Of a DNA stretch of 64,000 nt, positions 1-10,733 are shown piece after piece. The stretch comes from a cyanobacterium endosymbiont of Rhopalodia gibberula. Its GTDB lineage: Bacteria; Cyanobacteriota; Cyanobacteriia; Cyanobacteriales; Microcystaceae. Position 1 is the first letter of the stretch, and the number at the start of each line of letters is the position of its first letter. The position numbers were made by a program, and so were the translations under genes. The notes under the pieces are model-generated. The model made no database searches and was not told the origin of the DNA. It was given only the letters and a program-made list of their open reading frames with translations. Location of the stretch: positions 682,001-746,000 of the forward strand of contig NZ_AP018341.1 of NCBI RefSeq assembly GCF_003574135.1, written 5' to 3'.

Positions 1-86
1 AAGTCAGTGGTTAGTCATTTCCTAACGAACGAGAAGGGAGGCTAACCACCCACGATTCCTTATGAATAATTAATCCAAAAAAAAAT

Positions 87-1031
87 ATGCCTAACCTCAA
101 AGCTATCCGTGATCGGATTGAATCCGTCAAAAATACAAAAAAAATTACCGAGGCTATGCGTCTGGTAGCCGCCGCTAAGGTTCGCCGGGCTCAAGAACAG
201 GTAATGTCTACTCGTCCTTTTGCTGATAATTTAGCCAATGTTCTTTATAATTTGCTCAACCGTCTCAAGTATGGGGATGTAAATCTCCCCCTATTGCAAC
301 AAAGACAGGTCAAAACTGTAGCTATAGTTGTTGTCTCAGGTGATCGGGGGTTATGTGGTGGATATAACTCTTATGTGATTCGTCGTGCAGAACAACGCAA
401 AAAAGAATTAGAAGCTCAAGGACTTGATTATTGTTTCATCACCATTGGACGTAAATCAACTCAATATTTTTCTCGTCGCGAAGTTCCCATTGCAACTAAG
501 TATATAGGACTAAATCAAATCCCTACAGCCGATGAAGCTGGATCTATTGCTGACGAGTTATTATCTCTGTTTTTGTCGGAAACAGTTGACCGAGTGGAGT
601 TAATTTATACTCGTTTTGTTTCCTTGATCAGTTCTCGTCCTGTGATTCAAACTCTGTTACCTTTGACTCTTCAGGGGTTGGAAGTTGAAGACGATGAAAT
701 ATTCCGCTTAATTACCCGTGAAGGGAGATTGCAGATAGAAAGAGAAACGATTACTCAAGAGCTCGAGAGTTTTCCCCAAGACATGATCTTCGAACAAGAT
801 CCCTTGCAAATTCTCGATTCCCTGTTACCTCTATATATCAACAACCAATTACTTAGGGGATTGGAAGAAGCATCGGCGAGCGAATTAGCAGCTCGAATGA
901 CGGCGATGAGTAACGCGAGTGATAATGCTGGACAGTTAATTAACAGTCTTACTCTATCCTACAACAAAGCGCGTCAAGCAGCAATTACTCAACAGTTAAT
1001 GGAAGTGGTTGCTGGTGCTAATGCTTTGTAG
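87..1031 (+). CDS. atpG: ATP synthase F1 gamma subunit
   Basis: Central rotor shaft of F1, coupling proton flow through Fo to ATP synthesis on the thylakoid or plasma membrane. At 314 residues it has normal cyanobacterial length. The N-terminus ([22 protein letters not shown]) and the C-terminal helix ([21 protein letters not shown]) are the diagnostic paired coiled coil. The phototroph-specific insertion around residues 195-240 is present but has no cysteine pair, as in cyanobacteria and unlike the thiol-regulated chloroplast form. The ATG follows an A-rich stretch with no clear Shine-Dalgarno. The 86 bases before it are non-coding and probably separate it from atpA outside the window. A hairpin terminator follows directly, so this looks like the last gene of its atp operon. 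Identification is certain. Confidence 0.98.
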   Translation: MPNLKAIRDRIESVKNTKKITEAMRLVAAAKVRRAQEQVMSTRPFADNLANVLYNLLNRLKYGDVNLPLLQQRQVKTVAIVVVSGDRGLCGGYNSYVIRRAEQRKKELEAQGLDYCFITIGRKSTQYFSRREVPIATKYIGLNQIPTADEAGSIADELLSLFLSETVDRVELIYTRFVSLISSRPVIQTLLPLTLQGLEVEDDEIFRLITREGRLQIERETITQELESFPQDMIFEQDPLQILDSLLPLYINNQLLRGLEEASASELAARMTAMSNASDNAGQLINSLTLSYNKARQAAITQQLMEVVAGANAL

Positions 1032-1063
1032 GAGTTAACTATTAGAACAATTTAATAATCTTT

Positions 1064-1098
1064 CGAGCGTTTAGAAATTTTTCTAAACGCTTGTTCTT
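1064..1098 (+). terminator. Rho-independent terminator after atpG
   Basis: A 12-bp perfect stem (AGCGTTTAGAAA at 1066-1077, complement at 1080-1091) with a 2-base loop is extended by two more pairs and followed by a T-rich tail. It begins 33 bases past the atpG stop codon. Confidence 0.8.
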
Positions 1099-1159
1099 TA
1101 ACAAATAGCAAACACCTTTGATGTCCTATCTATCTTAGTGTTAGAATATCGTCAGTTGT

Positions 1160-2065
1160 CTAAGTTGACGATAGTATACGAGGCATCTCGCCAGAGAATA
1201 TATCCCGATACTAAACAAAAGCAAGTATTAGTTAAAACCTTTAGGTGATGTCGGTAATGTTGGGAATGTTTATTTTTCAGACTGACTCATGCAAGAAAAA
1301 TTATTAAAAGACAAGTAGAAATTTATCGAGGAAGTTGTTCAAAGTCTTTTGTCAGGACTTAAAAAAGAAATTCTTAGCTGAGTGATACTTTTTTTCAGTG
1401 CTTATAAGCATTTACAAGTTGTGGCTTTAAGTCTATTGTGGTCTGTCTAATATATCTTCGACAAAATAAAAAAATCAATAAAACAAAACAAGCTATTTTA
1501 CAAGCACAAAAAGAGTACACTCGTCAAAGGAAAGTTAGTTGCCAAGATCCCTCCCACGAGCTCTAGATGTGAAGTGGATTTCTGCAAAAACTATCACATT
1601 GTTTAATCAATAAAAACCAAGTAATTGCTGTGAAAAACGACTAAAAGGCATAAGAAAAAACCAAAACTATCTATACGCTATTCGTGATTCTAGTTAAGTA
1701 ATGTTCTGTGCAATACTTAAGTGTAAGGTAGAAAACAAAGGAAAGACTTACATTAGAATTGACAGATTCTTCTCTAGTTATAAGATATATAACAGTTGTA
1801 TAGATCAAGCAAGCAGATTGCCTCTTAATTTTGAGAATTAGACTTACGAATGTTACAAAACTCACTATAATTGAGACATAAACACATCAATAAACGCTAC
1901 AAATCAAGTCTTACGTACACTGTCGCCATGGAATGGTGACACTTAGTCGAGGAAGTATAATATGGCTAGGAATAAAATCTATTATTTCTTGGAAGCAACT
2001 CCCAATGAAGTTAGAAGCCTCAAATATAATCTTTGATTTGGGTGGGGTAATTCACGTCACAATAT
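1160..2065 (+). pseudogene. tnpB: Degraded IS200/IS605-family tnpB with right-end remnant
   Basis: No open frame survives, but three pieces appear in the right order for a TnpB/OrfB protein. Near 1190-1290 the text reads RIYPDTKQKQVLVKTFR followed by broken CR-CW, matching the family start (YPT-EQ--LL-KTFG-CRYVWN). Near 1583-1640 it reads KLSHCLINKNQVIAV, matching the family KLS-RLI-ENQVIAVEDL block before the RuvC core. Near 2000-2030 it reads WKQLPMKLEAS, the usual cyanobacterial TnpB C-terminus. The sequence then gives a short hairpin-like GGGTGGGGTAATTCAC end resembling the IS605-type right end, where the omega RNA scaffold would finish. Stops and frame changes lie throughout. Family features are recalled from memory, not searched. 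The element is dead and shows past transposon activity. Confidence 0.75.
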
Positions 2066-2101
2066 ACAATATAAAGGGATAGTTCTAAGAGAAAAACAAT
2101 T

Positions 2102-2782
2102 ATGACTGTAGTAAATTCAGAAATTGACATTGCCAGTTATATTGATCATAGCTTACTCAGTCCTACAGGGATTGTCCAAGAGGTAGAACAGTATTGTCAA
2201 CAGGCTGATCAGTTTGGCTTTCCCACTGTCTGCGTATATCCCTCGATGGTACGTAAAGCAACCGAATTACTTAAAGGGAAGCAAACCCAAGTTTGTACAG
2301 TTATTGGCTTCCCTACAGGGGCAACCACCTCAGCTGTTAAACTTTATGAAGCCAAAGAGGCAGTAGAAAATGGGGCAACGGAACTCGATGTAGTAATCAA
2401 CCTGGGATGGTTAAAAACTGGACTTTCTGATAGAATTTATCAAGAGATTGCTGAAATTTGTGCAGAAACGAAACAAACGGTTAAAGTTATTCTCGAAACT
2501 AATTTGTTGACAGATACAGAGAAACGACTCGCTGCCGAAATTTGTATGGATGGAGGGGCGACTTATTTAAAGACTAGTACTGGATGGTTTGGAGGGGCAA
2601 CAGTCGCTGATGTAAGTTATCTCAACCAACTGGCTAAAGGACGAGTAGGTATTAAAGCTTCTGGGGGTATTCGGACTCTGGAACAAGCTTTAGCCCTAAT
2701 CGAAGCAGGGGCAACTCGTTTGGGGACTTCCCATGGGGTAGACTTAGTAAGACAACAACGTGAGCCAGTCCGGGATATTTAG
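2102..2782 (+). CDS. deoC: Deoxyribose-phosphate aldolase
   Basis: Class I aldolase that splits 2-deoxyribose 5-phosphate to glyceraldehyde 3-phosphate and acetaldehyde during deoxynucleoside salvage in the cytoplasm. It is 226 residues with a TIM-barrel pattern. The Schiff-base lysine sits in [11 protein letters not shown] near residue 156 and the second lysine in [11 protein letters not shown] near residue 180. The N-terminal [10 protein letters not shown] motif and [12 protein letters not shown] are family hallmarks. The ATG follows a purine-rich AAGAGAAAAAC stretch. recO starts only 19 bases downstream, so the two probably share a transcript. The gene lies just beyond a dead tnpB element. 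Confidence 0.96.
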   Translation: MTVVNSEIDIASYIDHSLLSPTGIVQEVEQYCQQADQFGFPTVCVYPSMVRKATELLKGKQTQVCTVIGFPTGATTSAVKLYEAKEAVENGATELDVVINLGWLKTGLSDRIYQEIAEICAETKQTVKVILETNLLTDTEKRLAAEICMDGGATYLKTSTGWFGGATVADVSYLNQLAKGRVGIKASGGIRTLEQALALIEAGATRLGTSHGVDLVRQQREPVRDI

Positions 2783-2801
2783 GGGATTTTAACAAAATCT
2801 A

Positions 2802-3647
2802 ATGAGTCGAATTTATAAAACCACAGGGATTGTCTTAACAAGAACACCTTTTGGGGAGGCTGATCGTTTAGTAAAAATTCTTTCACCAGAATTCGGTTTA
2901 ATTCGGGCAGTGGTTCCAGGGGCAAGAAAATATACATCAAAACTAAGCGGACGTAGTGAGTTATTTGTAGTTAATGATTTATTAATAGTTAAAGGGCGAT
3001 CACTTGATCGAATCATTCAAGCCGACACCTTAAAATTTTATCCCAGATTAAGTGGAAATTTAGGTAAATTGGCTGCTAGTCAGTATTTAGCTGAATTAGT
3101 TTTGTCTATAGCCTTAGATGAACAACCTCAACGAGAACTTTACGAACTCCTCAACGAACATTTACATCGCCTCGAAGAAATCTCATCTGGTCAAAGTTTA
3201 CATAGTTATTTAGCCCAAGGGGTGTTTCATATATTGGTAATCGCGGGAATTAGTCCTCAAGTTCACACTTGTTGTTTAACTAATGAAACGTTATCAGCCG
3301 ACTTTAACAATCCTCATTGGCGAGTGGGGTTTAGTTTTAAAGAAGGAGGTTTGATCAAATTAACAATTCCCGAATCTTTCTTATCAACTCAACAAGAATC
3401 CTCTAAAATTACCCGGACTTTAATTAATCAACAACTAAATGCTTTAGAACTAAGTCTTTTACAACAATTAGGACATCCTTATCTCCCACAACCACGAAAA
3501 ATCTTACCTCCAGAGTATCTCAATAATTTTCTATCTCTAGCTTGGGTTCACATTGAATATCTGTTACGTAATTATGCCCAATATCATTTAGGTAAATCTT
3601 TTCGATCAGCCGATCTCATCGATACTTTATCTCCATTGGAGTTTTAA
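2802..3647 (+). CDS. recO: DNA repair protein RecO
   Basis: RecO works with RecR (and RecF) to load RecA onto SSB-coated single-stranded DNA at gaps. The 281-residue protein has the N-terminal OB-fold signature ([24 protein letters not shown] then [12 protein letters not shown]) and the helical C-terminal domain. The zinc-binding cysteine cluster of many RecO proteins is reduced here to HTCCLTNE near residue 155, which also occurs in other cyanobacteria as far as I recall. It follows deoC by 19 bases and is probably co-transcribed. An intact recombination mediator is notable in a genome losing so much else. Confidence 0.94.
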   Translation: MSRIYKTTGIVLTRTPFGEADRLVKILSPEFGLIRAVVPGARKYTSKLSGRSELFVVNDLLIVKGRSLDRIIQADTLKFYPRLSGNLGKLAASQYLAELVLSIALDEQPQRELYELLNEHLHRLEEISSGQSLHSYLAQGVFHILVIAGISPQVHTCCLTNETLSADFNNPHWRVGFSFKEGGLIKLTIPESFLSTQQESSKITRTLINQQLNALELSLLQQLGHPYLPQPRKILPPEYLNNFLSLAWVHIEYLLRNYAQYHLGKSFRSADLIDTLSPLEF

Positions 3648-3774
3648 GGTTTAATAGGATTGTGTGATTAACTACAAAATTAATTGTTATCCTCGCAATT
3701 GAGTCAAGTAAAATCCCTATTTATGAACCTTAAACTAAGCTATTTCCTCCCCCCAAGATTCTTCACCTAACTCT

Positions 3775-5172
3775 ATGGATCGCCAATCTACCTCTTCTAA
3801 GCCACCAATGAGTCAGGGTTTTCTCCCTATTCTGCAGAACCCGCGTTTTTTAACGCTTTGGGTTGGACAAATTTTCTCTCAATTGGCTGATAAAGTTTAT
3901 CTGGTCTTGATGATTGCCTTAATTGCCGGTCACTTTCAAGGAGAGAATCAACCTATTAGTGGTTGGGTATCAGCGATTATGATTGCTTTTACTATTCCGG
4001 CGGTTTTGTTTGGTTCGTTTGCTGGGGTTTACATAGATAGGTGGTCAAAAAAAGGGGTATTAGTTATCTCTAATTTTGTACGAGGGGCATTAGTTTTCGT
4101 CATTCCTCCCCTAATCTGGTTATCCCAAGATCAAACCTTGGCGTTACCTGTCTCTTGGCTTCCTGTCTGGTTAAGACAGTGGCAATTCCAAGTTCAAGAC
4201 AACTTTTTTGTTCCTTTGGGATTTTTATTCATATTAACGTTAACTTTTGTAGATTCAACTATTACCCAGTTTTTTGCCCCAGCAGAACAAGTTACTATTC
4301 CTTTGATTGTTGAACGCCGTCATCTACTTTCTGCTAATTCTCTCTTCACTACTACCATGATGGCTATGACTATTATCGGTTTTGCTATTGGAGATCCTCT
4401 ATTAGAATTGGCTGCAACATTAGCTAAGTTCGTGGGATTGTCTTGGGAATTCGGTAAATCTTTAGTTGTTGCCTTATCTTATCTGTTAGCGGGTTTTATT
4501 TTAATTTTTTTAAGGACAGGAGAAAAACGAGAACACTACGAAAAAGAACGCTCCCATATATTGAAAGATATTCGCGACGGTCTTCATTATCTCAATAATA
4601 ATCATCGAGTTCGTAATGCTTTAATTCAACTGGTAATTCTCTTTTGTATTTTTGCCGCTTTGTCAGTATTAGCTGTCAGGATGGCTGAAACGATTCCCGG
4701 GCTAAAAGCTGAACAATTCGGATTTTTATTGGCTTTTGGAGGCTTAGGAATGGCTTTTGGGGCAGGTATTTTGGGAAACTGGGGTCAACAGTTTAGTAAA
4801 AATCAATTAGGATTGTGGGGATCGTTGGGAATGACAGTTTCCTTGGTAGGGTTATCCTTGTCTATAGATAATCTATGGTTAACTCTGTTGATGACCACAT
4901 TTTTAGGATTATTTGCAGCTTTTGTCGGAGTTCCGATGCAAACGGTGATTCAGTCAGAAACTCCTGTTGACATGAGGGGTAAAGTGTTTGGTTTACAAAA
5001 TAATGCGGTCAATATTGCTTTGTCTTTACCTTTAGCTTTAGCCGGTATTGCAGAAACTTTAGTAGGTTTGAAACCTGTCTTACTTGCTTTAGCTGGATTA
5101 GCAGTTGCAGGGGGAATTCTCACAAGAAATATAGGGAAAAATGAATCTGGTAATAAAAAATCAGAGTTGTAA
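3775..5172 (+). CDS. Major facilitator superfamily permease
   Basis: Integral membrane protein of 465 residues with about 10-12 hydrophobic segments. It begins with a cytoplasmic tail and the first helix near LTLWVGQIFSQLADKVYLVLMIALI, and has the MFS loop motif YIDRWSKKGVL between helices 2 and 3. The overall pattern resembles the MFS_3/enterobactin-exporter-like permeases common in cyanobacteria. The substrate cannot be told from the sequence; efflux of a small molecule is the family's usual role. The gene stands 127 bases after recO, and the frame is intact. After it comes nearly 700 bases without a gene. Confidence 0.85.
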   Translation: MDRQSTSSKPPMSQGFLPILQNPRFLTLWVGQIFSQLADKVYLVLMIALIAGHFQGENQPISGWVSAIMIAFTIPAVLFGSFAGVYIDRWSKKGVLVISNFVRGALVFVIPPLIWLSQDQTLALPVSWLPVWLRQWQFQVQDNFFVPLGFLFILTLTFVDSTITQFFAPAEQVTIPLIVERRHLLSANSLFTTTMMAMTIIGFAIGDPLLELAATLAKFVGLSWEFGKSLVVALSYLLAGFILIFLRTGEKREHYEKERSHILKDIRDGLHYLNNNHRVRNALIQLVILFCIFAALSVLAVRMAETIPGLKAEQFGFLLAFGGLGMAFGAGILGNWGQQFSKNQLGLWGSLGMTVSLVGLSLSIDNLWLTLLMTTFLGLFAAFVGVPMQTVIQSETPVDMRGKVFGLQNNAVNIALSLPLALAGIAETLVGLKPVLLALAGLAVAGGILTRNIGKNESGNKKSEL

Positions 5173-5189
5173 TTGATTTTTTTCTTCAA

Positions 5190-5863
5190 TGATATTTTAT
5201 AAGGCTTCTATAAATTTAGATTGCTGCACTAGCCTATCTATTATAAAATCACTATTAAATAAGATTTAAAAGACCTATTTTGTAAGTTTTGGAGAATACG
5301 CTCATAATAATGATTTCTAAATTAGAAAGAATGTTGAAAGTAACATATTATATTAAAGTAATCTAATATGGTAGATTCTGCCGTAAAAAGAAGACTAAGT
5401 TTATTTCTTATGCAAAGAAAACCATAAAAAATTAATCAGATAAAATTTCGGTAAACACGAAGTTTACACCATTAGGGCAGAGATCATTAATCTAAATAAC
5501 AAATATTCTTGATTTAAATTTATTCTTGATTTAAATTTTAAATCAGATAATTTATATTTGAAAAGTGTCGATAATAAAACAATTAAAAAAACTGTAAAAA
5601 ACATAGAAATGGAATGAATTTATGATCCATAAAAAACATAAATGACTTAGTATGTAGTTCTGTCCTATTTAGTAAAGGTTTGAAAAGTTTAATGATTAAC
5701 AATCTTTCTAAAGAAAGGAAAAAAATTATCTAATATTTGAAACAAGCTTTAGATAATTTTAAAAAATCTTGAAATAATTAAGAATATCTAAACTATTTAA
5801 AATAAACATGAGAAAGAATACTTCTCTGATTAAACATTCCCTCATGAATTAAGTTATTAAAAT
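5190..5863. other. AT-rich gap without recognisable gene
   Basis: This is the intergenic space between the convergent MFS permease and chlH. It is strongly AT-rich with many stops in all frames, and I could read no protein remnant in it. A short CATGAG/CTCATG inverted pair at about 5808-5846 is too loose to call a terminator for chlH. Confidence 0.6.
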
Positions 5864-8800
5864 CTAACCTACTCCTTCAATCTTATTTTCAACCTCTTGA
5901 TATAAATTTTGTAACCTTTCCAAGTTTTCTGCTGAAGTTTCCCAATAACCTCGTCCATGCACTTCTAGCAAAGTAGATACTATTTTTCGGAAAGAATTAG
6001 GGTTTAAATTTATTAGACGTTTACACATTTTCTCGTCTTCAATAAAAATTGAATTCACATTTTCATAAACCCAATTATCTACTGCATCAGCAGTTGCAGA
6101 CCATCCCATTGTATTAACTAAACGCTTAGAAAGTTCTCTTACTCCTTCATAACCATGAGATAACATACCTTCGTACCATTTAGGGTTTAATAACTTAGTA
6201 CGTGTGTCTAAACGAACAGTTTCAGGGAGAGTACGAACTTGTGCATTAGCAGTGGTTGTATCCGCAATATATGAAGCAGGTTTTTTGCCATCTTCCCGTA
6301 AACTAGAGACAACTTTTGTGGGATCAGAATCAAAATAATGTGAGACATCCGTTAAACTTATTTCTGATGAATCTAAGTTTTGGAAAGTAACATCAGCAGT
6401 TTTTAAAGCACATTCAAATATCTTGCGGTTATTTTTCATTACTCCTGGATTATCAGAGTCAAACGCAAAACCTTTACGATTTAGGTACATATTTTGCAAT
6501 TCTTTTTCTTCTTCCCAACTGCTATTTTCTACCGCCAAATTTATATTAGAAGAATAGGAACCAGAAGCATTAGAAAATACACGGGTTGCTGCTTCACGAA
6601 GATTGATTCCCAATTTATCTGCTTGTTCTAAAGCGTGTTTACGAACGTAGTTTATCTCGATAGGTTCGTTCGCTTCTGCTGCCATTTTAACCGCTTGATC
6701 TAATAAATTCATTTGGTTAATAAATAAGTCACGAAAAACACCAGAACAACTAACCACCACGTCAATACGCGGTCGTCCTAATTCTTTGAGAGGAATTAAT
6801 TCCAATTTATTGACTCTTCCTAACGCATCTGGAACAGGCTTAACTCCTACCATCCACATGACTTGTGCCAGGGATTCACCGTAAGTTTTAATATTGTCAG
6901 TTCCCCATAACATACAGGCGATAGTTTCGGGATAATTTCCTCCGGTTTCATTCTTTTGACGTGCTAATAACTTATCTACAACTATTCTAGCGGATCTAAC
7001 TGCTTCTAAGGTAGGAATAGATTGAGGATCCAATGCATGGATGTTTTTACCTGTTGGCAAAACGTTTGGGTTACGAATAGGATCTCCCCCAGGTCCAGGT
7101 AAGACATATTCCCCTTCTAATGCTTTAAGCAATCCTTCTAATTCATTATTAGCACAAAGCTTTTCTAAACAAAATTCTAGATATTCAAATAAAGATCTTA
7201 ACGCTTCTTGATCGATATTTTTATATCCTAATTGATGTAAAGTTTCTACCCAAGGAACTTTTCTACTTATTTTAAGAAAACTCAGTTTAGAGACAAAAGA
7301 AACTCGTCCATCCGCATTTACTTGTGCTTGAATTAAAGAAGTAACTGTTTCACGGGTAGCGAGGGTAATTTGTTGTAACAATTCAACATCCTCTAAGATA
7401 CCGCGGTCACTATTTTGATAAATTTCCTCAATATCTCGTCCTAAAGTGTTAGCAATAATGCGAGGTAAAGAGATAATTTCTTCTTCTTTACGATCCAAAG
7501 AAGCAATATTGACTAAAGTTGCAATCGCTTCTTCTGCGGTGGGAGGTTTGCCAATGATATGCAGTCCACATGGTAATAAACGGGACTCAATTTCTATCAA
7601 TTTTCGATAGGTAAAACCGACAATATTATCGCGTTGTTCTGATGTCATGTCTTTAGCATCGGTATCAGGTAATTCAACATCCTGATCCAAATTAACTAAT
7701 CGACATTTATCCATAATTGTGTTAACAATGGCAATTCCTCGACCATTATCTTTGAGAGTTTGATAAGAACCAATTAACTCACTTAATTCCTTTAACCCTC
7801 TGTATAACCCCGCATTCTCAGCAGGAGGAGTTAAATAAGATATGATTTCTGCATAACTACGACGTTTAGCAATAGTTGCCTCACTAGGATTATTCGCCGC
7901 ATAATAATACAAATTAGGAATCATGCCAATGAGAGTATCAGGATAACATTCTCCTGACATTCCTATCTGTTTTCCTGGCATAAATTCCAACGATCCATGG
8001 GTTCCGAAATGTAATACTGCATCCGCTTTCCAAACTTGGTTTAAATAAGTGTAATAAGCTGCAAATCCATGATGAGGACTAGCAGATTTTGAAAAGAGTA
8101 ACCGCATAGGATCTCCTTCATAACCGAAAGTTGGTTGAACTCCAATAAAAACGTTACCAAACTGTTTTCCGTAGATTAATAAATTCTGTCCATCACTGTT
8201 TAAATTTCCAGGAGGAAGACCCCAGTTTTCCTCTAATCTAACTGAATAGGGAGTTAACTGTTCGTATTGTTCAACGGACATTCGATAGGCTATGTTTAAC
8301 TCTGGGGAAGCATATTCTGCTTGTGCATCGTGGAGCACTGCTTCCATCAATGCTTTGGGAGAGTTAGGTAAGTCTTCTACCCTGTAACCATTGCTTTTCA
8401 ATGCAGTCATTACTTCATAAATAGACCCGAAGACATTCAAATATGCGGCGGTCCCTACGTTTCCTTTATCAGGTGGAAAACTAAACACAGTAATAGCCAC
8501 CTTTTTCTCTAGTTTAGGTTTTTTCCGTAGATTAGCCCATTTTATCGCTCGTTGGGCGACTGCTTCGATGCGATCCTGTAGTGCAATCGCTCTTCCCGTA
8601 TTTCCGTCCCGTCCTGAGAGAATAATAGGTTCGATCGCCCCATCTAATTCAGGAATAGCTATTTGTAACGCTACTTGGACAGGATGTAATCCCAAATCAC
8701 TTTCTTCCCATTCTTGGGTGGTTTGAAACACAAGAGGCAATGCACACATATAAGGACGGTTAATGCGTTTTAATGATTCGATTGCTTTTGGATGGTCTTG

Positions 8801-9853
8801 ACGAGCTGGACCTCCAACTAAAGCAAAACCTGTCAAAGAAACCACTGCATCGACAATAGGAATTGTTTTTCCCTCTTTACTGTAATCTAAGAAATAAGCA
8901 TCCACCGGTTTAGAAAAGTCTAATCCTCCTGCAAACACAGGAAGCACTCGTGCTCCCATAGCTTCTAATTCCTGCACTGTAGCTACATAGTGAGCATCGT
9001 CCCCAGTTACCAGATGAGTTCGTTGCAAAATTAATCCAATACAGGGGGCTAAAGAGTCTTTTAAACTATTGGAAATATCGATACGACTATTGAACCATCT
9101 TAAATAAGAAGGGACATCCTTAAACATTTCCATCGATAAAGGATGCCAAATTCCCATGTCAGGATAGACTACCGGATCCTGATAGTTAACGGTTTTATCT
9201 TCAAGAAGACCTGGATAGGAATATTTATGAGCCAACATCACCAGAAAATTCTCTAAATTTTCTGAAGATCCTCCCAACCAATATTGGAAACTCAACATAA
9301 AATTACGAGCATCTTGAGCTTTTTCAACTGGAAGATACTTCAAAATTTGAGGCAAAGTCCGCAACAGTTTCAACATAGCATCTTGGAACCCTGCACCAGA
9401 ATTTTCCTTCCGCTTCCGCATAAATTGGGAAATTGCATTCTTAGACTGTCCCAACTGAGCCATAGAAAAACTGCCTAATTTGTTTAAGCGCATTACTTGG
9501 GGCATTGAGGGGAAAACCACCACAGCATCTAAATTATCCCGATGAGGTTCCACCGCATTTACAACTTTATCCGCTAAATCTTCAATAAAAATTAAAGAAG
9601 CAATAAATAAGTTAGTATCTGCCACTTCACGCTTAAATTCTTCATAGTTCTCAGGATTTCTCAGTTCTTCAATTAAATAACCACTAATTTCTATAGCTAA
9701 TTTAGGGTTATTTCTATTGATTGCTTCAACGGCTGCCGAAAGGGAACTTTGATACTGTGGTTCTAAAACGACATAGACCACCTTCAACAAAGAACGACCA
9801 TTAATTGCCTCCGGAACGATATGGCGAATGGTGGACTTCACATGAGTAAACAT
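5864..9853 (-). CDS. chlH: Magnesium chelatase subunit H
   Basis: Large porphyrin-binding subunit of Mg-chelatase. With ChlI and ChlD it inserts Mg2+ into protoporphyrin IX, the first committed step of chlorophyll synthesis. The protein is 1329 residues, full family length, with no internal lesion. Diagnostic conserved segments include [18 protein letters not shown] near residue 614 and IIGKPP..A near residue 765. Translation starts at an ATG with AAGGAG 11 bases upstream. No chlI, chlD or other pigment gene is nearby. An intact 4-kb pigment gene in a genome carrying a dead psbA suggests that chlorophyll or another tetrapyrrole role is still under selection, for example for photosystem I, or that decay has not yet reached it. 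Confidence 0.98.
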   Translation of the reverse strand: MFTHVKSTIRHIVPEAINGRSLLKVVYVVLEPQYQSSLSAAVEAINRNNPKLAIEISGYLIEELRNPENYEEFKREVADTNLFIASLIFIEDLADKVVNAVEPHRDNLDAVVVFPSMPQVMRLNKLGSFSMAQLGQSKNAISQFMRKRKENSGAGFQDAMLKLLRTLPQILKYLPVEKAQDARNFMLSFQYWLGGSSENLENFLVMLAHKYSYPGLLEDKTVNYQDPVVYPDMGIWHPLSMEMFKDVPSYLRWFNSRIDISNSLKDSLAPCIGLILQRTHLVTGDDAHYVATVQELEAMGARVLPVFAGGLDFSKPVDAYFLDYSKEGKTIPIVDAVVSLTGFALVGGPARQDHPKAIESLKRINRPYMCALPLVFQTTQEWEESDLGLHPVQVALQIAIPELDGAIEPIILSGRDGNTGRAIALQDRIEAVAQRAIKWANLRKKPKLEKKVAITVFSFPPDKGNVGTAAYLNVFGSIYEVMTALKSNGYRVEDLPNSPKALMEAVLHDAQAEYASPELNIAYRMSVEQYEQLTPYSVRLEENWGLPPGNLNSDGQNLLIYGKQFGNVFIGVQPTFGYEGDPMRLLFSKSASPHHGFAAYYTYLNQVWKADAVLHFGTHGSLEFMPGKQIGMSGECYPDTLIGMIPNLYYYAANNPSEATIAKRRSYAEIISYLTPPAENAGLYRGLKELSELIGSYQTLKDNGRGIAIVNTIMDKCRLVNLDQDVELPDTDAKDMTSEQRDNIVGFTYRKLIEIESRLLPCGLHIIGKPPTAEEAIATLVNIASLDRKEEEIISLPRIIANTLGRDIEEIYQNSDRGILEDVELLQQITLATRETVTSLIQAQVNADGRVSFVSKLSFLKISRKVPWVETLHQLGYKNIDQEALRSLFEYLEFCLEKLCANNELEGLLKALEGEYVLPGPGGDPIRNPNVLPTGKNIHALDPQSIPTLEAVRSARIVVDKLLARQKNETGGNYPETIACMLWGTDNIKTYGESLAQVMWMVGVKPVPDALGRVNKLELIPLKELGRPRIDVVVSCSGVFRDLFINQMNLLDQAVKMAAEANEPIEINYVRKHALEQADKLGINLREAATRVFSNASGSYSSNINLAVENSSWEEEKELQNMYLNRKGFAFDSDNPGVMKNNRKIFECALKTADVTFQNLDSSEISLTDVSHYFDSDPTKVVSSLREDGKKPASYIADTTTANAQVRTLPETVRLDTRTKLLNPKWYEGMLSHGYEGVRELSKRLVNTMGWSATADAVDNWVYENVNSIFIEDEKMCKRLINLNPNSFRKIVSTLLEVHGRGYWETSAENLERLQNLYQEVENKIEGVG

Positions 9854-10733
9854 CTATTACAGTACTCCTTAATTTTATGATGGTCTAAACGCTGTAAACC
9901 CTTAATCAGAGTCAGCAAAAAATTTGACAGGACCCTATATGTGTTTCTACCAAAAATAGTTATCAAATGAGCAGTATCTCGAGTATTTGACATAATTTGT
10001 AAAGAATTATAGAATACTTCTTTACAAAAATTTATATACTGACGATAGTAGTTTCTCTTTTTCTTGTTTATAACAGTTAATTTCATATTTATCGAAGCAT
10101 TTATTAAATAAATCTATATTAGATGCCATCATTGCTATGATGATTATCAAGAAATGAATTCAGTGAAATTAAAGACTAATTATTAAAATTAACAAGGTTA
10201 AAATTCTATTATTTAAATAATCTAAATATTAGAATTTTAATCGTAAAATTATGTTTACTCATTTAAATAATAAGATTCAAAAATTATGAGATCTAATAAT
10301 TAAGAAGAAATAGCACCTTAATTTAAGAAGACATTTAAAATTTATTTATTAATCTTTTTAAGAAAAAAATATAATTTCTTAACTTTAGTTAATTGTGCTT
10401 AAACTTATAGTTAGTTATTATATCGCGTAAAAGATTTCATTGAAATACAAAAATTGTTAAATATCTTTCATAAAGTTAATTTAGCCGGTAAAAGAGTTAA
10501 AAGTCCAGCAAATACCACACAGTATTTTTGATATTCATATTTATAAGTCTGCGATGTACCTAGTCTAAACTTAAAAATTGTAATTTTTCTTTATTGGATT
10601 CGAGATGATTTTGACTTACAGGTGATCACTAATAGCTATGGCATTAAGGTTAAGACGATTCACAAAAAATGATAAGATCTAATCTGGTATAAACTTCAGT
10701 GCCTATTTACATACTTAAAGGGAAAGCCACTTC
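9854..10733. other. AT-rich upstream region between chlH and PDH E2
   Basis: Divergent intergenic region of 880 bases that must hold both promoters. An open stretch on the minus strand (9838-10086) overlaps chlH out of frame, resembles no family and looks fortuitous. The remainder is AT-rich with frequent stops, and no remnant was recognised. Confidence 0.55.

Noticed and set aside
9838-10086. 82-codon minus-strand ORF overlapping the start of chlH
   Set aside because: It overlaps chlH out of frame, is Lys/Tyr/Asn-rich as expected for random AT-rich DNA, has no ribosome site and resembles no family.
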